Source: Neurospora intermedia (taxonomy: Eukaryota > Ascomycota > Sordariomycetes > Sordariales > Sordariaceae). From it: 64,000 nucleotides of DNA. Position 1 is the first letter of the stretch; every line of letters starts with the position of its first letter. Of the stretch, positions 1-12,069 are shown piece after piece. A program made the position numbers and the translations under genes. The notes under the pieces are model-generated. The model did not search any database and was not told where the DNA came from. It worked only from the letters and a program-made list of their open reading frames with translations. The DNA lies in NCBI GenBank assembly GCA_037102815.1, contig BTPP01000008.1, positions 248,001-312,000 on the forward strand. The letters are read 5' to 3'.

Positions 1-32
1 AGTGTAAGATATATTTAGAGAAAAACCCTACT

Positions 33-360
33 AGAGAGAACCCTTAATAAAGTAAAAACCTAATAGTATAAAATATATTTAGAGAAAAATTCTACTAGAG
101 AGAACCCCTAGTAGAGTAAAAACCTAATAGTGTAAAACGTATAAAAATAATAGTTAGAAATTTATTCTAGGGGTATAAGTACCCCTAAAGTAATAAAGTA
201 AAAATAAATTAATTATATTTGGGAAAAACCTTATTAGAGAGAACCCCTAGTAAAGTAAAAACCTAATAATATAAAAATATATAAAAATAATAATTAGAAA
301 TTCATTCTAAGGGTATAAGTACCCCTAAAGTAATAAAGTAGAAATAAGTTAATTTAGGGG
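33..360. repeat. Decayed tandem repeat, about 139 bp period
   Basis: The word agagagaaccc recurs at 33, 97 and 236. The 97 and 236 copies continue in register for over 100 bp, through a shared stretch ending in ggggtataagtacccctaaag. The 33 and 97 copies share a shorter unit of about 64 bp. The copies differ mainly by C/T and G/A transitions, as RIP would produce. The array may begin before the window. Confidence 0.7.
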
Positions 361-512
361 TTTAATTTTTTTAATCCCTTTACTACCCGTCGATAAATTT
401 AGGTTTAAAAAAATTAAACCCTAATTAAATTAAATTTTACAATTCTAATTTACTTATTAATAGGATTAGAATTATAAACTCTAAAATAATTATTTATTTT
501 ATCTAACCGGTC

Positions 513-780
513 TTAATCCAACCCTAAAAATCTAACCAGTCTAATATAATTATTAACTATACTCCAAATCGATAAGCTAACTACGACGGTCTCTAATAGC
601 AATTTTAATCCAACCCTAAAAATCTAATAACAGTCTAATATAATTATTAACTATATTCTAAATCAATAGGCTAATTACGACGGTCTTTAATAGTAGTCTT
701 AATCCAACCCTAAAAATTTAATAATAGTCTAATATAGTTATTAATTATATTCTAAATCGATAGACTAACCGTTAATATTT
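513..780. repeat. Decayed tandem repeat, about 93 bp, three copies
   Basis: The phrase ttaatccaaccctaaaaat begins at 513, 605 and 699. Each is followed by a similar run containing agtctaatat and a later cgacggtct-type word in the first two copies. Spacing is 92 and 94 bp, so small indels have accumulated. No coding content is evident. Confidence 0.7.
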
Positions 781-1620
781 ATAGGGTATTCCTTAATATT
801 AAACGATTCTTCTTAGATTATTAATTAGATAGAGTCCAATTAAAGTTAAGGGGGTTTTGAGTGTATAAAACGTTGATACTCCGGTAGACCGTAGGGTAAC
901 TACGCACTAAATTACTCTAAAAAATAAGACTAAGTTTCCTTTGTAGGATACTCTTTATATTTCCTATCGGACTATTTCCCGTCGCTCTAATTATTAATAA
1001 CTATATTCTAAAAAAATATTTTTATAATAGTTAATTATTCTTAATTAATAAAAATATCCTTAATAAATACTTTTATAATAATTAGTTTCTAATAAATTAG
1101 ATTTTTACTTCTATTTATTAAATACTTATACCCCTAAATATCCCTAAATTATAATTAAGAGTAGTATTAAACAAACCGACCCTAAAAGTTCTTATGTAGG
1201 TTAATTAATAAATTAAATTATAGTACTCTTATATAAATTAATTTACCACTACTAAATCGGGTTATTTAATAGGGATACTCTATTATCTAAAAATAATAAA
1301 GGGAGTCGTAGTATTATTATTATTTAACAATATAAATTAGTTTTTATATTAAGATAAACCTTTCCCCTACGCCTAATATATTATAGGGTACTTAATAAAA
1401 TTTTAATAATCTATATATTACTATACTTAAGATTTAAAACCGAGGACGATATTCTACTTAGAGGTACCTAGGCCTAAAAGCCCTAGTAGCCCCCTAGTAG
1501 AATATAGAATAAAATTGGATTTATTAATTAAATTTAATATTATTTAAATTTATTTTAAATTCTATAAAAGAGTACCTAGGAAGACCTAGGCAACTCTCTC
1601 GTAGTAATACTTTAACTCTA

Positions 1621-2075
1621 TATATAGCTATATACCTAATTATAAATATATAACCCTTTATAAGAACCTATTATATAACCCTATATACGGTTATAAACCT
1701 AATTATAAGTATATAACCCTCTATAAGAACCTACTATACGACCTTATATACAATTATAAACCCGGCTATAGGTATATAACCCTCTATAAGAACCTACTAT
1801 ACAACCCTATATACAGTTACAAACCCGGCTACAGGTATATAACCCTCTATAAGAACCTACTATACAACCCTATATACAATTACAAATTTAACTATAGGTA
1901 TATAACCCTTTATAAGAACTTACTATACGACCCTATATACAGTCGCAAACTTAGTTATAGGTATATAACCTTCTATAAGAACCTACTATATAACCCTATA
2001 TACGGTCGCAAATTTAATTACAAATATATAACCCCCTATAAGGATCCTACTATACGACCCTATACCCGGTCGTAC
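1621..2075. repeat. 63-bp tandem repeat, about seven copies
   Basis: Copies start at 1621, 1682, 1745, 1808, 1871, 1934 and 1997, with a partial eighth copy at about 2061. Each opens with tatata, has a middle gtatataacccYctataag and ends with acctactatacgaccc or a close variant. Differences between copies are almost all transitions (tataaccc/tacgaccc, acaaat/acaaac), consistent with RIP acting on an existing satellite. Confidence 0.85.
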
Positions 2076-2332
2076 CTACCTTAATTGGTCGCTCTTACTT
2101 TAACTAATTACTCTTACTTTAGCCGGTCGCTCTTACCTTCTTTTATATACCCTACGACCTCGGGTTTAGGGAAGGTACGGGTAGACGAGCTAAGTCGGGA
2201 CTTTTCAATTCCCACGAAATTATTTAATATAGGAAATTTTAAAAATCGACTTACAGCTACCAAATTCAATACTACTATAATACCTTTTTAAAATAAGTGC
2301 CGGGTAAATAAGAGACTATTTATTTGGCTATA

Positions 2333-2890
2333 TTAGCTTCTTCTATTAGTAAATAAAGTACTAATTTCGAATATAGGGTAGGTAAAGTACTTTCTCTCGG
2401 CTAAATTAATTAACTTTTTAATATATTTGAGTAGTATAATAGTAATTTCGAATGTAGAGTAAGTAAGGCACTTTCTCTCGGCCAAATTAGCCAACTTTTT
2501 AATATATTTAAGTAGTATAGTAGTAATTTCGAATGTAGGGTAGGTAAGGCACTTTCTCTTAGCCAAGTTAGCCAACTTTTTAATATATTTAAATAGTATA
2601 GTAGTAATTTCGAATGTAGGGTAGGTAAGGCACTTTCTCTCGGCCAAGTTGGCTAACTTTTTAATATATTTGAGTAGTATAGTAGTAATTTCGAATGTAG
2701 GGTAGGTAAGGCACTTTCTCTCGGCTAAGTTGGCCAACTTTCTAATATATTTGAGTAGTATAGTAGTAATTTCGAATGCAGGGTAGGTAAGACACTTTCT
2801 CTCGGCCAAGTTGGCCAACTTTCTAATATATAATAGTAATATAATAGTAATTTCGAATATAGGGTAGGTAAAGTACTTTCTCTCAACCAA
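2333..2890 (-). repeat. 81-bp tandem repeat with an open 27-residue frame
   Basis: About seven copies of an 81-bp unit are visible; the aatatattt word recurs at 2420, 2501 and 2582 and onward. 81 is a multiple of three, so one minus-strand frame stays open and would encode a 27-residue unit containing the core AERKCLTYPTFEITTILL. The open frame could be a relic of a repetitive coding exon, or an accident of a satellite that happens to lack stops. No start context, splice signal or known domain supports expression, and the surrounding DNA is RIP-like, so it is listed as a repeat and not as a gene. Confidence 0.75.
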
Positions 2891-3319
2891 GTTGGCTGAC
2901 GTTTTATATATATATTAATAGTATTGTATTAATTTTAAATATAGGGTAAGTAAGGTACTTTCTTTTAGCTAAATTAAATATTATTTTATATTTTATATAA
3001 TATAATAAAGAAAAACATAGAAAGTGTTAATAACTTTTTCGAAGACTTATATATAAAAGTAAGTAAAATTAATAATAAGTATATAAGAATAAAAAATAAG
3101 AATCTTTTTATAAAAAGTTTTTATAGAAACTTATCTAGGTTTTTATTATTATTATTAATATAATTTATATTATAGACTATTTTAAGTTTCTTTATTATAT
3201 TTTCCATATTTGAGTTTGAAAAAAGTGTATAAGAAAGTAATATAATAATATTTTATATATATATACCCCCAAAATAATAAAAGTATAAGTTTTATACAAA
3301 AAAAAGAAAAAAAAAAAAA

Positions 3320-3391
3320 CCTAAAACGAAAATCGAACTAATAACCTTAATACTAAATAACTAACGTATCGACTACTACACTACAACCGTT
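3320..3391 (-). pseudogene. tRNA-like relic in the AT-rich block
   Basis: Read on the minus strand, this stretch has an A-box-like GTAGTGTAGTAGTCGATACG and, about 35 bases later, a B-box-like TTAGTTCGATTTTCG. A run of thirteen T resembling a pol III terminator follows at once. Order and spacing match a nuclear tRNA gene of about 72 bases. The acceptor and T stems do not pair, and the C-to-T-like changes suggest a RIP-damaged tRNA or a tRNA-derived SINE head. No functional tRNA is claimed. Confidence 0.45.
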
Positions 3392-3469
3392 GAAAAGTAT
3401 CGTTACTTATCCTATTTATATACTCCTTTACCACAATTAGTACCAAACCCTCTCCCCCTCTTATCTTCT

Positions 3470-3665
3470 CAAAATCTTATCCTTATCGTTTATCACCACC
3501 TTTATCTTATCCTTATCCTCCATTACCATCCTTATCTTATCCTTATCCTCTATCACCATCCTTATCTTATCCTTTTCCTTCATTACCATCCTTATCTTAT
3601 CCTTTTCCTTCATCACCATCCTTATCTTATCCTTTTCCTTCATTACCACCCTTATCTTATCGATA
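3470..3665. repeat. 30-bp pyrimidine-rich minisatellite
   Basis: About six copies of a 30-bp unit built from ccttatcttatcctt plus ttccttcattaccat variants. On the minus strand one frame reads repeated decapeptides of the MVMKEKDKIR type. It sits just inside the right edge of the AT-rich block and merges into a simpler cttatc run up to 3715. Confidence 0.8.
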
Positions 3666-3720
3666 TCCTTATCTTCATTTTATCTTATCTTATCTATATC
3701 TTATCTTATCTACCCTCTTT

Positions 3721-4863
3721 TTTTTTTTTCACAACACGAACTTCGCGTCCAAGATACTACCAAGAAGAGGAAAGAATAAACGCATAACCTTAACCATTTC
3801 GAGTTATATATACACGACACGAGCCACAAGTCCGCTACAAGAATAAGGAAAGAAAAGTTGACTAGTAAGGGTGTCTGCCCCTATAGGTGTGAGTGGGTTC
3901 TAAGCGTAATAATCGACACCCTTTTTTGTTATCGTCAGACATCCAATCAGTCTGTTTTCTTCGGGCGTAGGACGGCAGGAAACATCATGTTCACATAGGC
4001 AGATTCAGCGAGCATTTGAGCGATCAGCGGTATGCTGCGCTTGTAACAACCCTTAACAACGTACCTCTATTGAACCCTGCATCCTTACCCTCTCTTGGCC
4101 ACAACAAAAGACCGCGTACCGTCAGGTCTAGTCTCAATCTGCACGCAATTCGGCCATCTTCCAAGACATCATAATGGTTTTGTCTGTTCCAATCCTGAAC
4201 AGCCTCGCAGCATGTCCAATATATGCCCGATTGGCTCGTACGTTCACGATGTTGGGTCTTGAAGGAAATCGAGATCCAACTGGGAACCGGAGAAATTATT
4301 GTTGGGCACAAACACAACGACGCTGACCACAGCATATGTACCAACCTTATATGTTGACCGCTTTACCTTGTAACCGGGGCCGAAATCTGTTCCTGCCCTT
4401 TTGGTTGGTCACAGCTAACACGGATAACACCAGCCAATTGCAGCCCTGTACATGAACCTTTTCTTTTCTTTCTCTCTTCTTCCTTCCCTCTTTTTTTATA
4501 AGATTTTTTTTAAAGGTAGGTACACTACAACTCCGCTCCTCGATCCAAGACCCCCCAATGCTCCAGTGCTTCAAGCCCTTCAAAATGACCAATGCGCCTG
4601 GCATGGGGATCGATTACATACATTATGTGAATAGTGTACAGTGATGCGTGGTTACGTTAGGTACCCGTCCCTTCCACACAGGTTCGCCTTCAAGCCGTCT
4701 TTTTGAGAGACGACGCCTTCAATACCTTATCCTGTTGACCCAGAAGGGAAGAGCAACAAACCGCCTAGTGCCCGGAATCGACACAGTCAATATGATGGAA
4801 TGCTACGTGTACCGTGAAAAGAGGTATGTACCGTCGGTGGAGGTGACAATGGATGATGACCCG
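3721..4863. other. Intergenic, no supported gene
   Basis: Composition returns to mixed sequence here. Short open frames exist on both strands (for example 4344-4024 minus) but have no recognisable domain, splice context or sustained codon bias. A pyrimidine-rich stretch lies at 4455-4512. The part nearest 4864 is probably the 3' flank of the minus-strand gene that follows. Confidence 0.5.
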
Positions 4864-5796
4864 TCATCGACCACCGCATCCACAAGTCAACACTCGGTGC
4901 ACCACGAATCCCAGGTCCCATCCATGCTCTCCATCCCTCATCAGTACGATGCTTCCCCAGCAGCACAACCTCCCCTCGCTGGACAGCCGAGCCGCTTCTT
5001 CCTCGTCCAGCTCGGAAAAGTCTGACAAGATGCACCGCGACTGCACCCACTCATGGTCATCATCAAAGTGGCGGGGAAAGGCGGCGTCAACGTCCACACC
5101 ACCGGCAAGCTCGTTGGGCAGGCGGATGCCAGAGAGGAATTGCTGCACTACGGCTCGCGGCAGAGCGACCTGCTCTATCTTGATGCTTCCGTGTCCCGGA
5201 TAGGGACCTCTTCCTGCTGCAGGTAACGGTTGGCGAAGGTCGTCAAAATCAGTGATGGAAAGCTTGCATCGCGGGATGTGGATGAACGGTGTCTCGGCGG
5301 ACGCGCTGATGCTGACATTCTGAGATGGTTGTCGGCTGCGCCCATCTGTTGCTGATGTTGTCCTTGTTGATGTTGTTGTTGTCGGCCATACGGCTACGAG
5401 CATCTCGGGGGAAGACCTCGTCACACCGTCTTCAGATTGCGGTGACTCTTGCATCGGATACCAGGTAATATCTTGCATCGATGTTGGAAATGGACGGTTG
5501 TACTCCAGCCCTCTTGAATGGACCAAGACGACGCTTTGCGACATGTTGGAACCGACATGCTGCTGCTGGTGTTGGTTTGGTGGTGGCGGTGATTCGGTCC
5601 CACTTGGTGTAGACGGGTCCGGGTTATTGGTGGGCGTAGTGCTGGCGAAGCTTTCCACCGTGGTGTTGTTGCCGCTAGTGGTTGATGGTGCTGGCGAAGA
5701 GGAGACAGTCTCAAGTGAAAAAGGATCCGAAGCTGAACACGACTGCCACCCGCTGGAGTGCGGCAGGACAGTCGGACGTGGGAGCGTGGCAGCCAT
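4864..5796 (-). CDS. Hypothetical protein, 310 residues, disordered N-terminus
   Basis: A single uninterrupted minus-strand frame starts at an ATG (5796-5794) and encodes 310 residues. Roughly the first 190 residues are Ser/Thr/Pro-rich and look disordered. The last 120 or so look folded: an HIPRCKLSITDFDDLRQPL stretch, then QVALPRAVVQQFLSGIRLPN, then an acidic segment with DFSELDEEEAARL, ending with two cysteines (TCGCGG). I do not recognise a family. The contrast between low-complexity and ordered halves, and the GC-rich third codon positions, support it being real. A short terminal intron cannot be excluded, because the frame ends in a Gly/Cys-rich tail. The other-strand frames over this span are shadows. 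Confidence 0.6.
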   Translation of the reverse strand: MAATLPRPTVLPHSSGWQSCSASDPFSLETVSSSPAPSTTSGNNTTVESFASTTPTNNPDPSTPSGTESPPPPNQHQQQHVGSNMSQSVVLVHSRGLEYNRPFPTSMQDITWYPMQESPQSEDGVTRSSPEMLVAVWPTTTTSTRTTSATDGRSRQPSQNVSISASAETPFIHIPRCKLSITDFDDLRQPLPAAGRGPYPGHGSIKIEQVALPRAVVQQFLSGIRLPNELAGGVDVDAAFPRHFDDDHEWVQSRCILSDFSELDEEEAARLSSEGRLCCWGSIVLMRDGEHGWDLGFVVHRVLTCGCGGR

Positions 5797-8700
5797 GATG
5801 CAGACTTTCTCTCAAGTCAGGCAAGCCGGGCAGATAAGGCCCGTCCTATTTGCAATCAAACAGTCGCCACTCAATGACTATTCACTTTGGTGCCAGCGAA
5901 CGCTCACGAGACTTTCGAGACAGAAAAAGCCGTATGGAAAGGTATCCGTGTGGTCGGTTGTCCTTGAACTTTTCCGCCACAGCAAGGGAGATTCCGAGTG
6001 TGTCGTTGGGTTTATACCCGAATACATTTATACCCGAATACGTGGATGCGAAAAGGGCGCGGGGGATAACACATTAATATACGCTCTCTACACGTATTGG
6101 TGAAGCAACCAAGGCCAGCACACGTTGCAACCAAGCAAGAAGGCATTGGCAGGGCATTGCCAAAAGGGAGTAGGTTAGTGATGCATATGTGCTCAATCTT
6201 ATCCCCTCTTGACACAGTACAGGTTGATGCCCTGGTTTCCCTCTTGTGTTTGTTCCATGTGCTGACCCGGTTTTATTAGGTAGCTTCATGCTCCATTGCT
6301 GGCCGCCCAATCACTCTCCAATCGTCACGGATGGGGACACTTGTGAGAGACTGTGGCGGGTGGCCAGTGGGAGGGATACAATGCACCGAACCATTTCCCT
6401 TTACTACCACACTATGGAGGCCCAAGCACTCACTCACTGCACTCCCCTTGGCCTTGATTGATGTGCTTCCATTGACATTGTGTGCCCATCATGTCCAGGA
6501 ACGGGCAAGAAGAAGGCAAGAAAGGCCAGAATAGGCCGATCATCACAGCTCCTCCATGTGCGCCCAATCAGGGGCTTAACTCGGTGAGCGGGGCGCCCAA
6601 GGACTCAGCAAGGAGTAAAGCTGGACGCTATTCTCTAGCGCATCGTCAACGACCGCAAGCCCCGGAACTGCTCCAGTCGTAGCTCACCGGGGAAGTGACA
6701 GTCCTCACACACGGAACCGTGCCCATCGTCCCCGGCACACTTTGAACCACCGGACGCAGGCGAGACGGAAGATCCCGCGACACACAATAGCTCAAGCCCC
6801 CCATGAGTTCCGGATGCAAAAACGAAACATGATCATCCACACCCTTACCCGCATCGGTGACACATCATATGATTTTCAGCATTTCAAGACACCAAACGAG
6901 ATCGTCGACATCTTCCATTGCCCAAAGAATGGGGAAAACTGGCCAACATATAGCCACTGGGTAACCACGATATGTGAAGAACAGTGCAGCACTCCTTATC
7001 GAAAACCCTACTAGGTGCCCAGTGTTCCATCGGACCAAACACACCGAGACACTGACCGAGCTCTGTGTTCCATGAGGGGAACCCCGCAAATATATAGCTA
7101 TATAGGGCTACTGTGTAAACCAGATGTTTGGGAAATTGAAATGCCGGAAAACCGGGGTGTGTAAATGGTGAGACCCTCAGCGAAATCCGAACCAGACTGC
7201 CAGGCCACAGACACTTACATACACGGCAGACACCTTACACACTTTTTTGGTAAGGCTTAGCAAGCTCCCTCTCTTTCCTTTTTCTTTTCTTTCCTTTTTT
7301 TTGCTTTTTAAGCTGTGCTAGCTTGGAACAGAAGCATCAACAACAAGTGAGACACTCACCGGTTTCATGGTTGTCCTGTCTGCCCAATGCCGGTGAAGGT
7401 TCAAGGTCCTTTCACCTTCGTGCTGTGTACTGTATGAGCTGTGAGCTTTTGCCTCATTTCGTCGCCCCCCGCAGCTTTATATCGAACCTATCAAGGCTCG
7501 GAGCTGCATCTTTTTTGGACAAACCCTACTTCTACCGTACCTCTACCGACCACACTCTCTCCGAACTATGTCGGAGGTTAAGAAACCAGGAGAAACATAC
7601 TTGGGTTTGCCTAAAGCCAAGGCAATTTCGCACACCTCGCCGTCATCATATCGTACACTTATGCGGTCAAATCTCGCCCGAGATAAGCTGATGATAATAT
7701 TCTTCTACTATTGGTTGTCTTGTTCAAACCAGTCTTCGGTCTGCTTTGTAACCGACAGCTCTGGTATCCTTGGAGAAGAAACCAAGGCTGCCTATTCTGG
7801 GGCGGGTCCTTCGTAGTAGACAAATTATACCCCAGTCTTGCTGCCTGATCGGCGTGCCATGAAGATCAGATGCAAGACAGTGGGAAGTTAAGTTAGTTTT
7901 ACACCAGCTACTCCGACTAGTGCTCTTTTCTTTATTGGAATAATATTGGAATAATGTATTCAAGGAAAAGCTTGCGCGGCACGTTATGTACCTATTCAAA
8001 ACTCTGTAGCGTAATGTCCCTAGGGACGAGCCGCGTTGGGCTGGACCTTGCATAGGTAGACGCAGTGTCAAACACAGCTGACGGCCAACGTCATGTTATA
8101 TCGTCTTCCTGTCATCCCATGTCCTTGCCCTTCCTCTCCGCTTGCCTTCAACTTTTCCAAAGACGCCAAAGACCCCGAATACACCAACGGGTTGCCTGTC
8201 AGCCTTCATATCCGGTTTGTCTTTCCGTTCTTGTAAGGGCTATTTAGTATATATACCCACCCTGTTTTGCCTTGAATATTTCATACAAGTGATGAGGCGA
8301 GGCGAGGCGATGCTATCTCCCTACCTTGCTGACATTTACTATCCTGCTTAGTACCTAAGGTGTCTACCGGTCCACTCTCTCTGCTTCTTCTGCTTCTTCT
8401 TTTTCTTCTCCTTTTTTTTCAGTTTTTTTTTTTTTTTTTTTTTTTTTTTTCTTTCGTTGCCTTTTCTCCAACTTTATTCCCTTTCCCTATCCAGACCAGG
8501 GGATAGAATTGAATTGCCGAAGGGCTGGTCCTTGACTTACCCAAGCCACCCCGAAAGGCGTAATAGACTGGAATGAGCAAGTTGAAGTATCAATATCACA
8601 TGGCAAGGCTTAGAGTTTCTTTTTTCGGTGTCCCTGGTGATCCAGTGACCCTGTACACTACAATGTGGCTTCACATGCCATGGAGAGCACCGGATTAGAA

Positions 8701-9457
8701 AGGGGCAGGGCGTGCAAAGACATGGATCCGAACACACCACTCGCATTCGTCTGCTTCACGCTTAGATTGAAAGAAAGTACGTCATCTTGCTGTCTTTTGG
8801 AGTCTATGAAGCCCCAGAAAGGGTTGTTGACTGGACTTCATCGTCATTGATCATGCGTGCAATCGTCAATACTAGGTACATAGGTATACAACGTGTACAA
8901 ATCACACAGTGATATACAAGTTTGCCTCAATGCCATAGAAATACCTTAACCTCTAAGGAAGCCACCCGACTGGCTTCTTTCCGAGCCTAGGAACCGACCA
9001 GACCAGTCTCTTTTTGTACGACGCTCAGCTGTGTTTTCACAGGGACACGGTTTTATAATTACCTGGGAATACTTGACTGGACTGTTGCCTCGACAGAGGT
9101 GATTCAAAGCCCTTCAACATTTGTCGTTGCTTTGTTTGCTTTTGGATTTATTGTTTACTTCAAAATGCGCCGCTCTCTGACCACAGCAATTTCCATTTCC
9201 TTCTTGGATCCCTATATGTTCTTACGTAGTCCCTTCAAAATTCCCACTGTTCCCTCCCTTCTCTTCTCATCAGAACCTTCCACCTTGAGCTGAAGAGATG
9301 ATGTCATCTAACTCCCCTAACGCTCAATCCTACCTTCCATTTTTCCTACTAACTTCCTTTACCCCCAGATTAACCACTTCACCCAAGTTCCTACCTCTAA
9401 CCAATTGCCACCTCTCTCACTCCCTTTTACTTACCTATCCATATCTGCTTGCCCCCC
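5797..9457. other. 3.7-kb spacer without a convincing gene
   Basis: Only short frames with stops are seen on either strand. It contains pyrimidine tracts (7265-7315 and 8380-8470) and a pure run of 28 T at 8423-8450. The C/T-rich sequence at 9290-9500 looks like the long pyrimidine-rich leaders common upstream of filamentous-fungal genes, but no downstream start was tied to it. The sequence just upstream of 5796 should hold the promoter of the minus-strand gene. Confidence 0.5.
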
Positions 9458-10232
9458 CTATCCTCTTCTCCTCCATCTTGTATTTGCTCGCCCCGAGTCT
9501 TTATGTTCCATCTTCTCCCAACCAATTTGCACAAACAGAATAGAATGAAGCAGCAGTCTCCTTCCTAATTTTTCTCTTCTTTGCAGCCTCTTCGGCCTCT
9601 CTTTCTTCTTCTTCTTCTTCTCCTTCTTCTTCTTCTTCTTCTTCTTCTTCTTCTTCTTCTTCTTCTTCTCCTCAGCTTGTTTCTCACGTGGTGTAAAGTC
9701 GGCATCACGCGCCCGCGGTGTACATGTAATCAAAATATGTGTGACCGTATCTTGACCTGCCGTCACCTGCGCCGTTGTTTTAGCTATTGGTGTTGCCCCT
9801 GACTTCGACTCCGCCTCGGGTTCAGAGTCAGGTTCAGGCCTACTACTTTGGGGCTTGGACACTGACGGCGACGGTGGTAGTAACGGCGACGGAACCGAAA
9901 GGACTCCCTCGGTGGCTCCAGTGGGAGTCGTGTACCCCACGAAAACTCGCGTCCGTTCCGGTGACGACGAAGTCGGAAATGACTGGATGGGTTACGTCGA
10001 GGGGCTGAAGCTGCGGCTTCTGGGCGGTGGCCGCGGCGGCGGAGGAGGGGGAGGGGATAAGGGAAGGAGAGGATATGATCGTGGTTGCGGTGGCTGGGGA
10101 AGAGGAAATCCAGGAGGAGGAGTAGTCGGTAAAGGCACGTGGTGTGCTTGGCCCTTTGGCCGAGGAGTTTCCAACGAACTCGTGGACTTCCCGAACCACC
10201 TGGGCGCTGGGGTTCTGGGTGTTTGATAGCAT
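9458..10232 (-). CDS. Possible spliced gene, Ser/Pro- and Lys-rich protein
   Basis: Two minus-strand frames look coding but lie in different phases. The upstream one starts at an ATG (10232-10230) and begins MLSNTQNPSAQVVREVHEF, then becomes Ser/Thr/Pro-rich. The downstream one opens after a TAA near 10000, contains RTRVFVGYTTPTGAT and TPRARDADFTPREKQ, runs through a long poly-lysine encoded by the TTC microsatellite, and stops at 9458. An intron joining them is likely, but I could not fix donor and acceptor. Product unknown. The lysine run may instead mark the real 3' end earlier than 9458. Confidence 0.3.
9604..9670. repeat. (TTC)n microsatellite
   Basis: About 22 near-perfect TTC units with one interruption (tcc) near 9621. 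On the minus strand they encode poly-lysine in the frame that ends at 9458. This homopurine/homopyrimidine tract is prone to triplex formation and slippage. Confidence 0.9.
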
Positions 10233-12069
10233 GACTACTGCTTGAGTATCTGGCTTTGGCTGTTGCCTGTTCGATTGGCGTTGGTTCTTGGGAGGTCTAG
10301 ATGCAGTCAGATACTGCCTTTAACGAGTACCGGCAGATTCAAGGCAAATTACCTCTACGTACCTCTTGATAGTGTTGTGATCTCGGTCTTGACTTGAAGC
10401 TTCAATGTTGTGGTTGACTGATGGCTTGCCGTCGTCTCCCTGGAGTTCAGGTGCGGATGGGGAAGAAAAAGAATTAAGAGCTCCAGGGGAAAATCATTAT
10501 AGCCGGCCTTTTAATGGACATCCTGGCTTGTTTTCTTTGCCCCAGGAGAAAATTTCATGGATGTTGGCAATATAGGTATGTATTCGCTCTTCATCATGTG
10601 TTGTTGCCATGATGGTCGAACATGACTCCGATGACATTCACCACCCATTTTACCTACACTTCAACATTTAAACATGAATGCTTGAATGGCTGAACATGAA
10701 GGATCCAGCCTGGAGCTGATGCATCAAAATTGCGGGGCTAGGTAGTGTAGGTAGCTTCATTATTGAGGCATCTCAACTAACGAATTCCCTAGAGGTAGAT
10801 ATTATCCGCTTGTGAGAGCTACTTGCGGTATTGAAGATCCCCAGGGTAGGGGCTTTGCCTGGCCTTTATATAGGCGAAGCTCTTCACTTATTGGGAGCCC
10901 AATATTTGGCATTACGCATCGTCGCTCATATAGGTAGTCGGACACTCACAAATGTTTGTTGGGGGGTTCATGGAGGTCACATGTGCACCGACAGGAGATA
11001 AGCTCCGTCATTCGGTCTGGTATGGCAGACACGGGCACAAGATGGGCGCCTAGTGAAGCTCGACTGGGAACACGGGTGTAACCGTTGTACACAATGTGTA
11101 GTACATTCTGGAAGCTGTAATGCTTAGGGCAAGGAGTGGACATGAAACTGACCATGTCGAGCGGGGTGTGTCAATGAACACAGCTCGGAACTGTCCACTT
11201 GAACGACAGGTAGAAATCTCCGTTATATCCGAAAGGCATCTCTTCACACAATGACGGCGGTTAACGTAATAACGCGGTTTCTCTTATCTATTGGCATGTC
11301 CGTCCTCATCGGATCTGGGTTAGGAGGTATTGATGCCTAGCACCCAATAAATACCTCGACATGTAGTCCAGTCTCACTAGGTACCGTATATGAGCAATAC
11401 ACGCTTTGACGAGAAACGTCCTCATAACAGACGGAAAGTGCTTGTCATGGAACTGAGTCACTATTCACTGGGTAGTTCCTTCACTTGGGGCGCCTTCACC
11501 TGGACCTTCAAATGAACCAAGACAACAGATGCATGCATACAGGGGTGGGGTACTAAGTCGGCTGTCACTGGCACTCCTGGCAGTGGCAAGAATACGGGTA
11601 GTTAGGTCCGAACTTTGACCTAGGACTCCTAGTGTTTTGAACAAAATTAGATTGGGAAAGTAAAATAAATGAGGTCGTCGAGTTCGCCCTGACAAGAAGG
11701 CGAAGACACCTCATTCTTGAAGTTTAGAGGTACCTAGGACGTAGATTCGCAAAAGAAAAAAAATAAAATAACACAAACGGGTTCAAGAGAATCCCGGAGA
11801 CAATGAAGATCTAGACCATTGTGCCAAAAGACCCAATGAAAATAAAAAAAAAATAAAAAAAAAATAGTACGAACAAGACGATGATGGAAGACAACAGAAA
11901 ATATACCAAATAAGTGTCAGACCGGGCCCAGAACTACTGACCATGTCGGAGATATCGTGCAAACTGAACAGACAAAAGAGAGACACTCCACCTAGAGGTA
12001 CCTACCTCTACCTATCTTCCAACCAGCCCTCAAATACTTCTTCCACACTACCTCTACCTAGTACCTCAC
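10233..12069. other. Spacer without a supported gene
   Basis: Short frames only. An A-rich patch lies at 11755-11875. The taggta/tacct word family is frequent near 11991-12066, directly beyond the 3' end of the metallopeptidase-like gene. Nothing else could be supported. Confidence 0.5.

Larger units (their letters stand above)
1..3720. other. AT-rich, RIP-type decayed repeat block
   Basis: The whole block is dominated by A and T with dense TTA/TAA/ATA words. It carries stop codons in all frames over most of its length, apart from a few repeat-borne open frames. Composition switches abruptly to ordinary mixed sequence just after a poly-T run near 3720. Several unrelated tandem-repeat families with different periods lie inside it and are listed separately. 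In Neurospora and relatives this is what repeat-induced point mutation (C to T changes on both strands of duplicated DNA) leaves behind, and such blocks are normally packed as H3K9-methylated, DNA-methylated heterochromatin. No intact transposon gene could be recognised. The RIP assignment is inferred from composition; dinucleotide indices were not computed. Confidence 0.8.

Noticed and set aside
840-1600. Possible decayed retrotransposon reverse transcriptase
   Set aside because: Sequence is non-repetitive relative to its surroundings, but no motif can be read through the stop codons.
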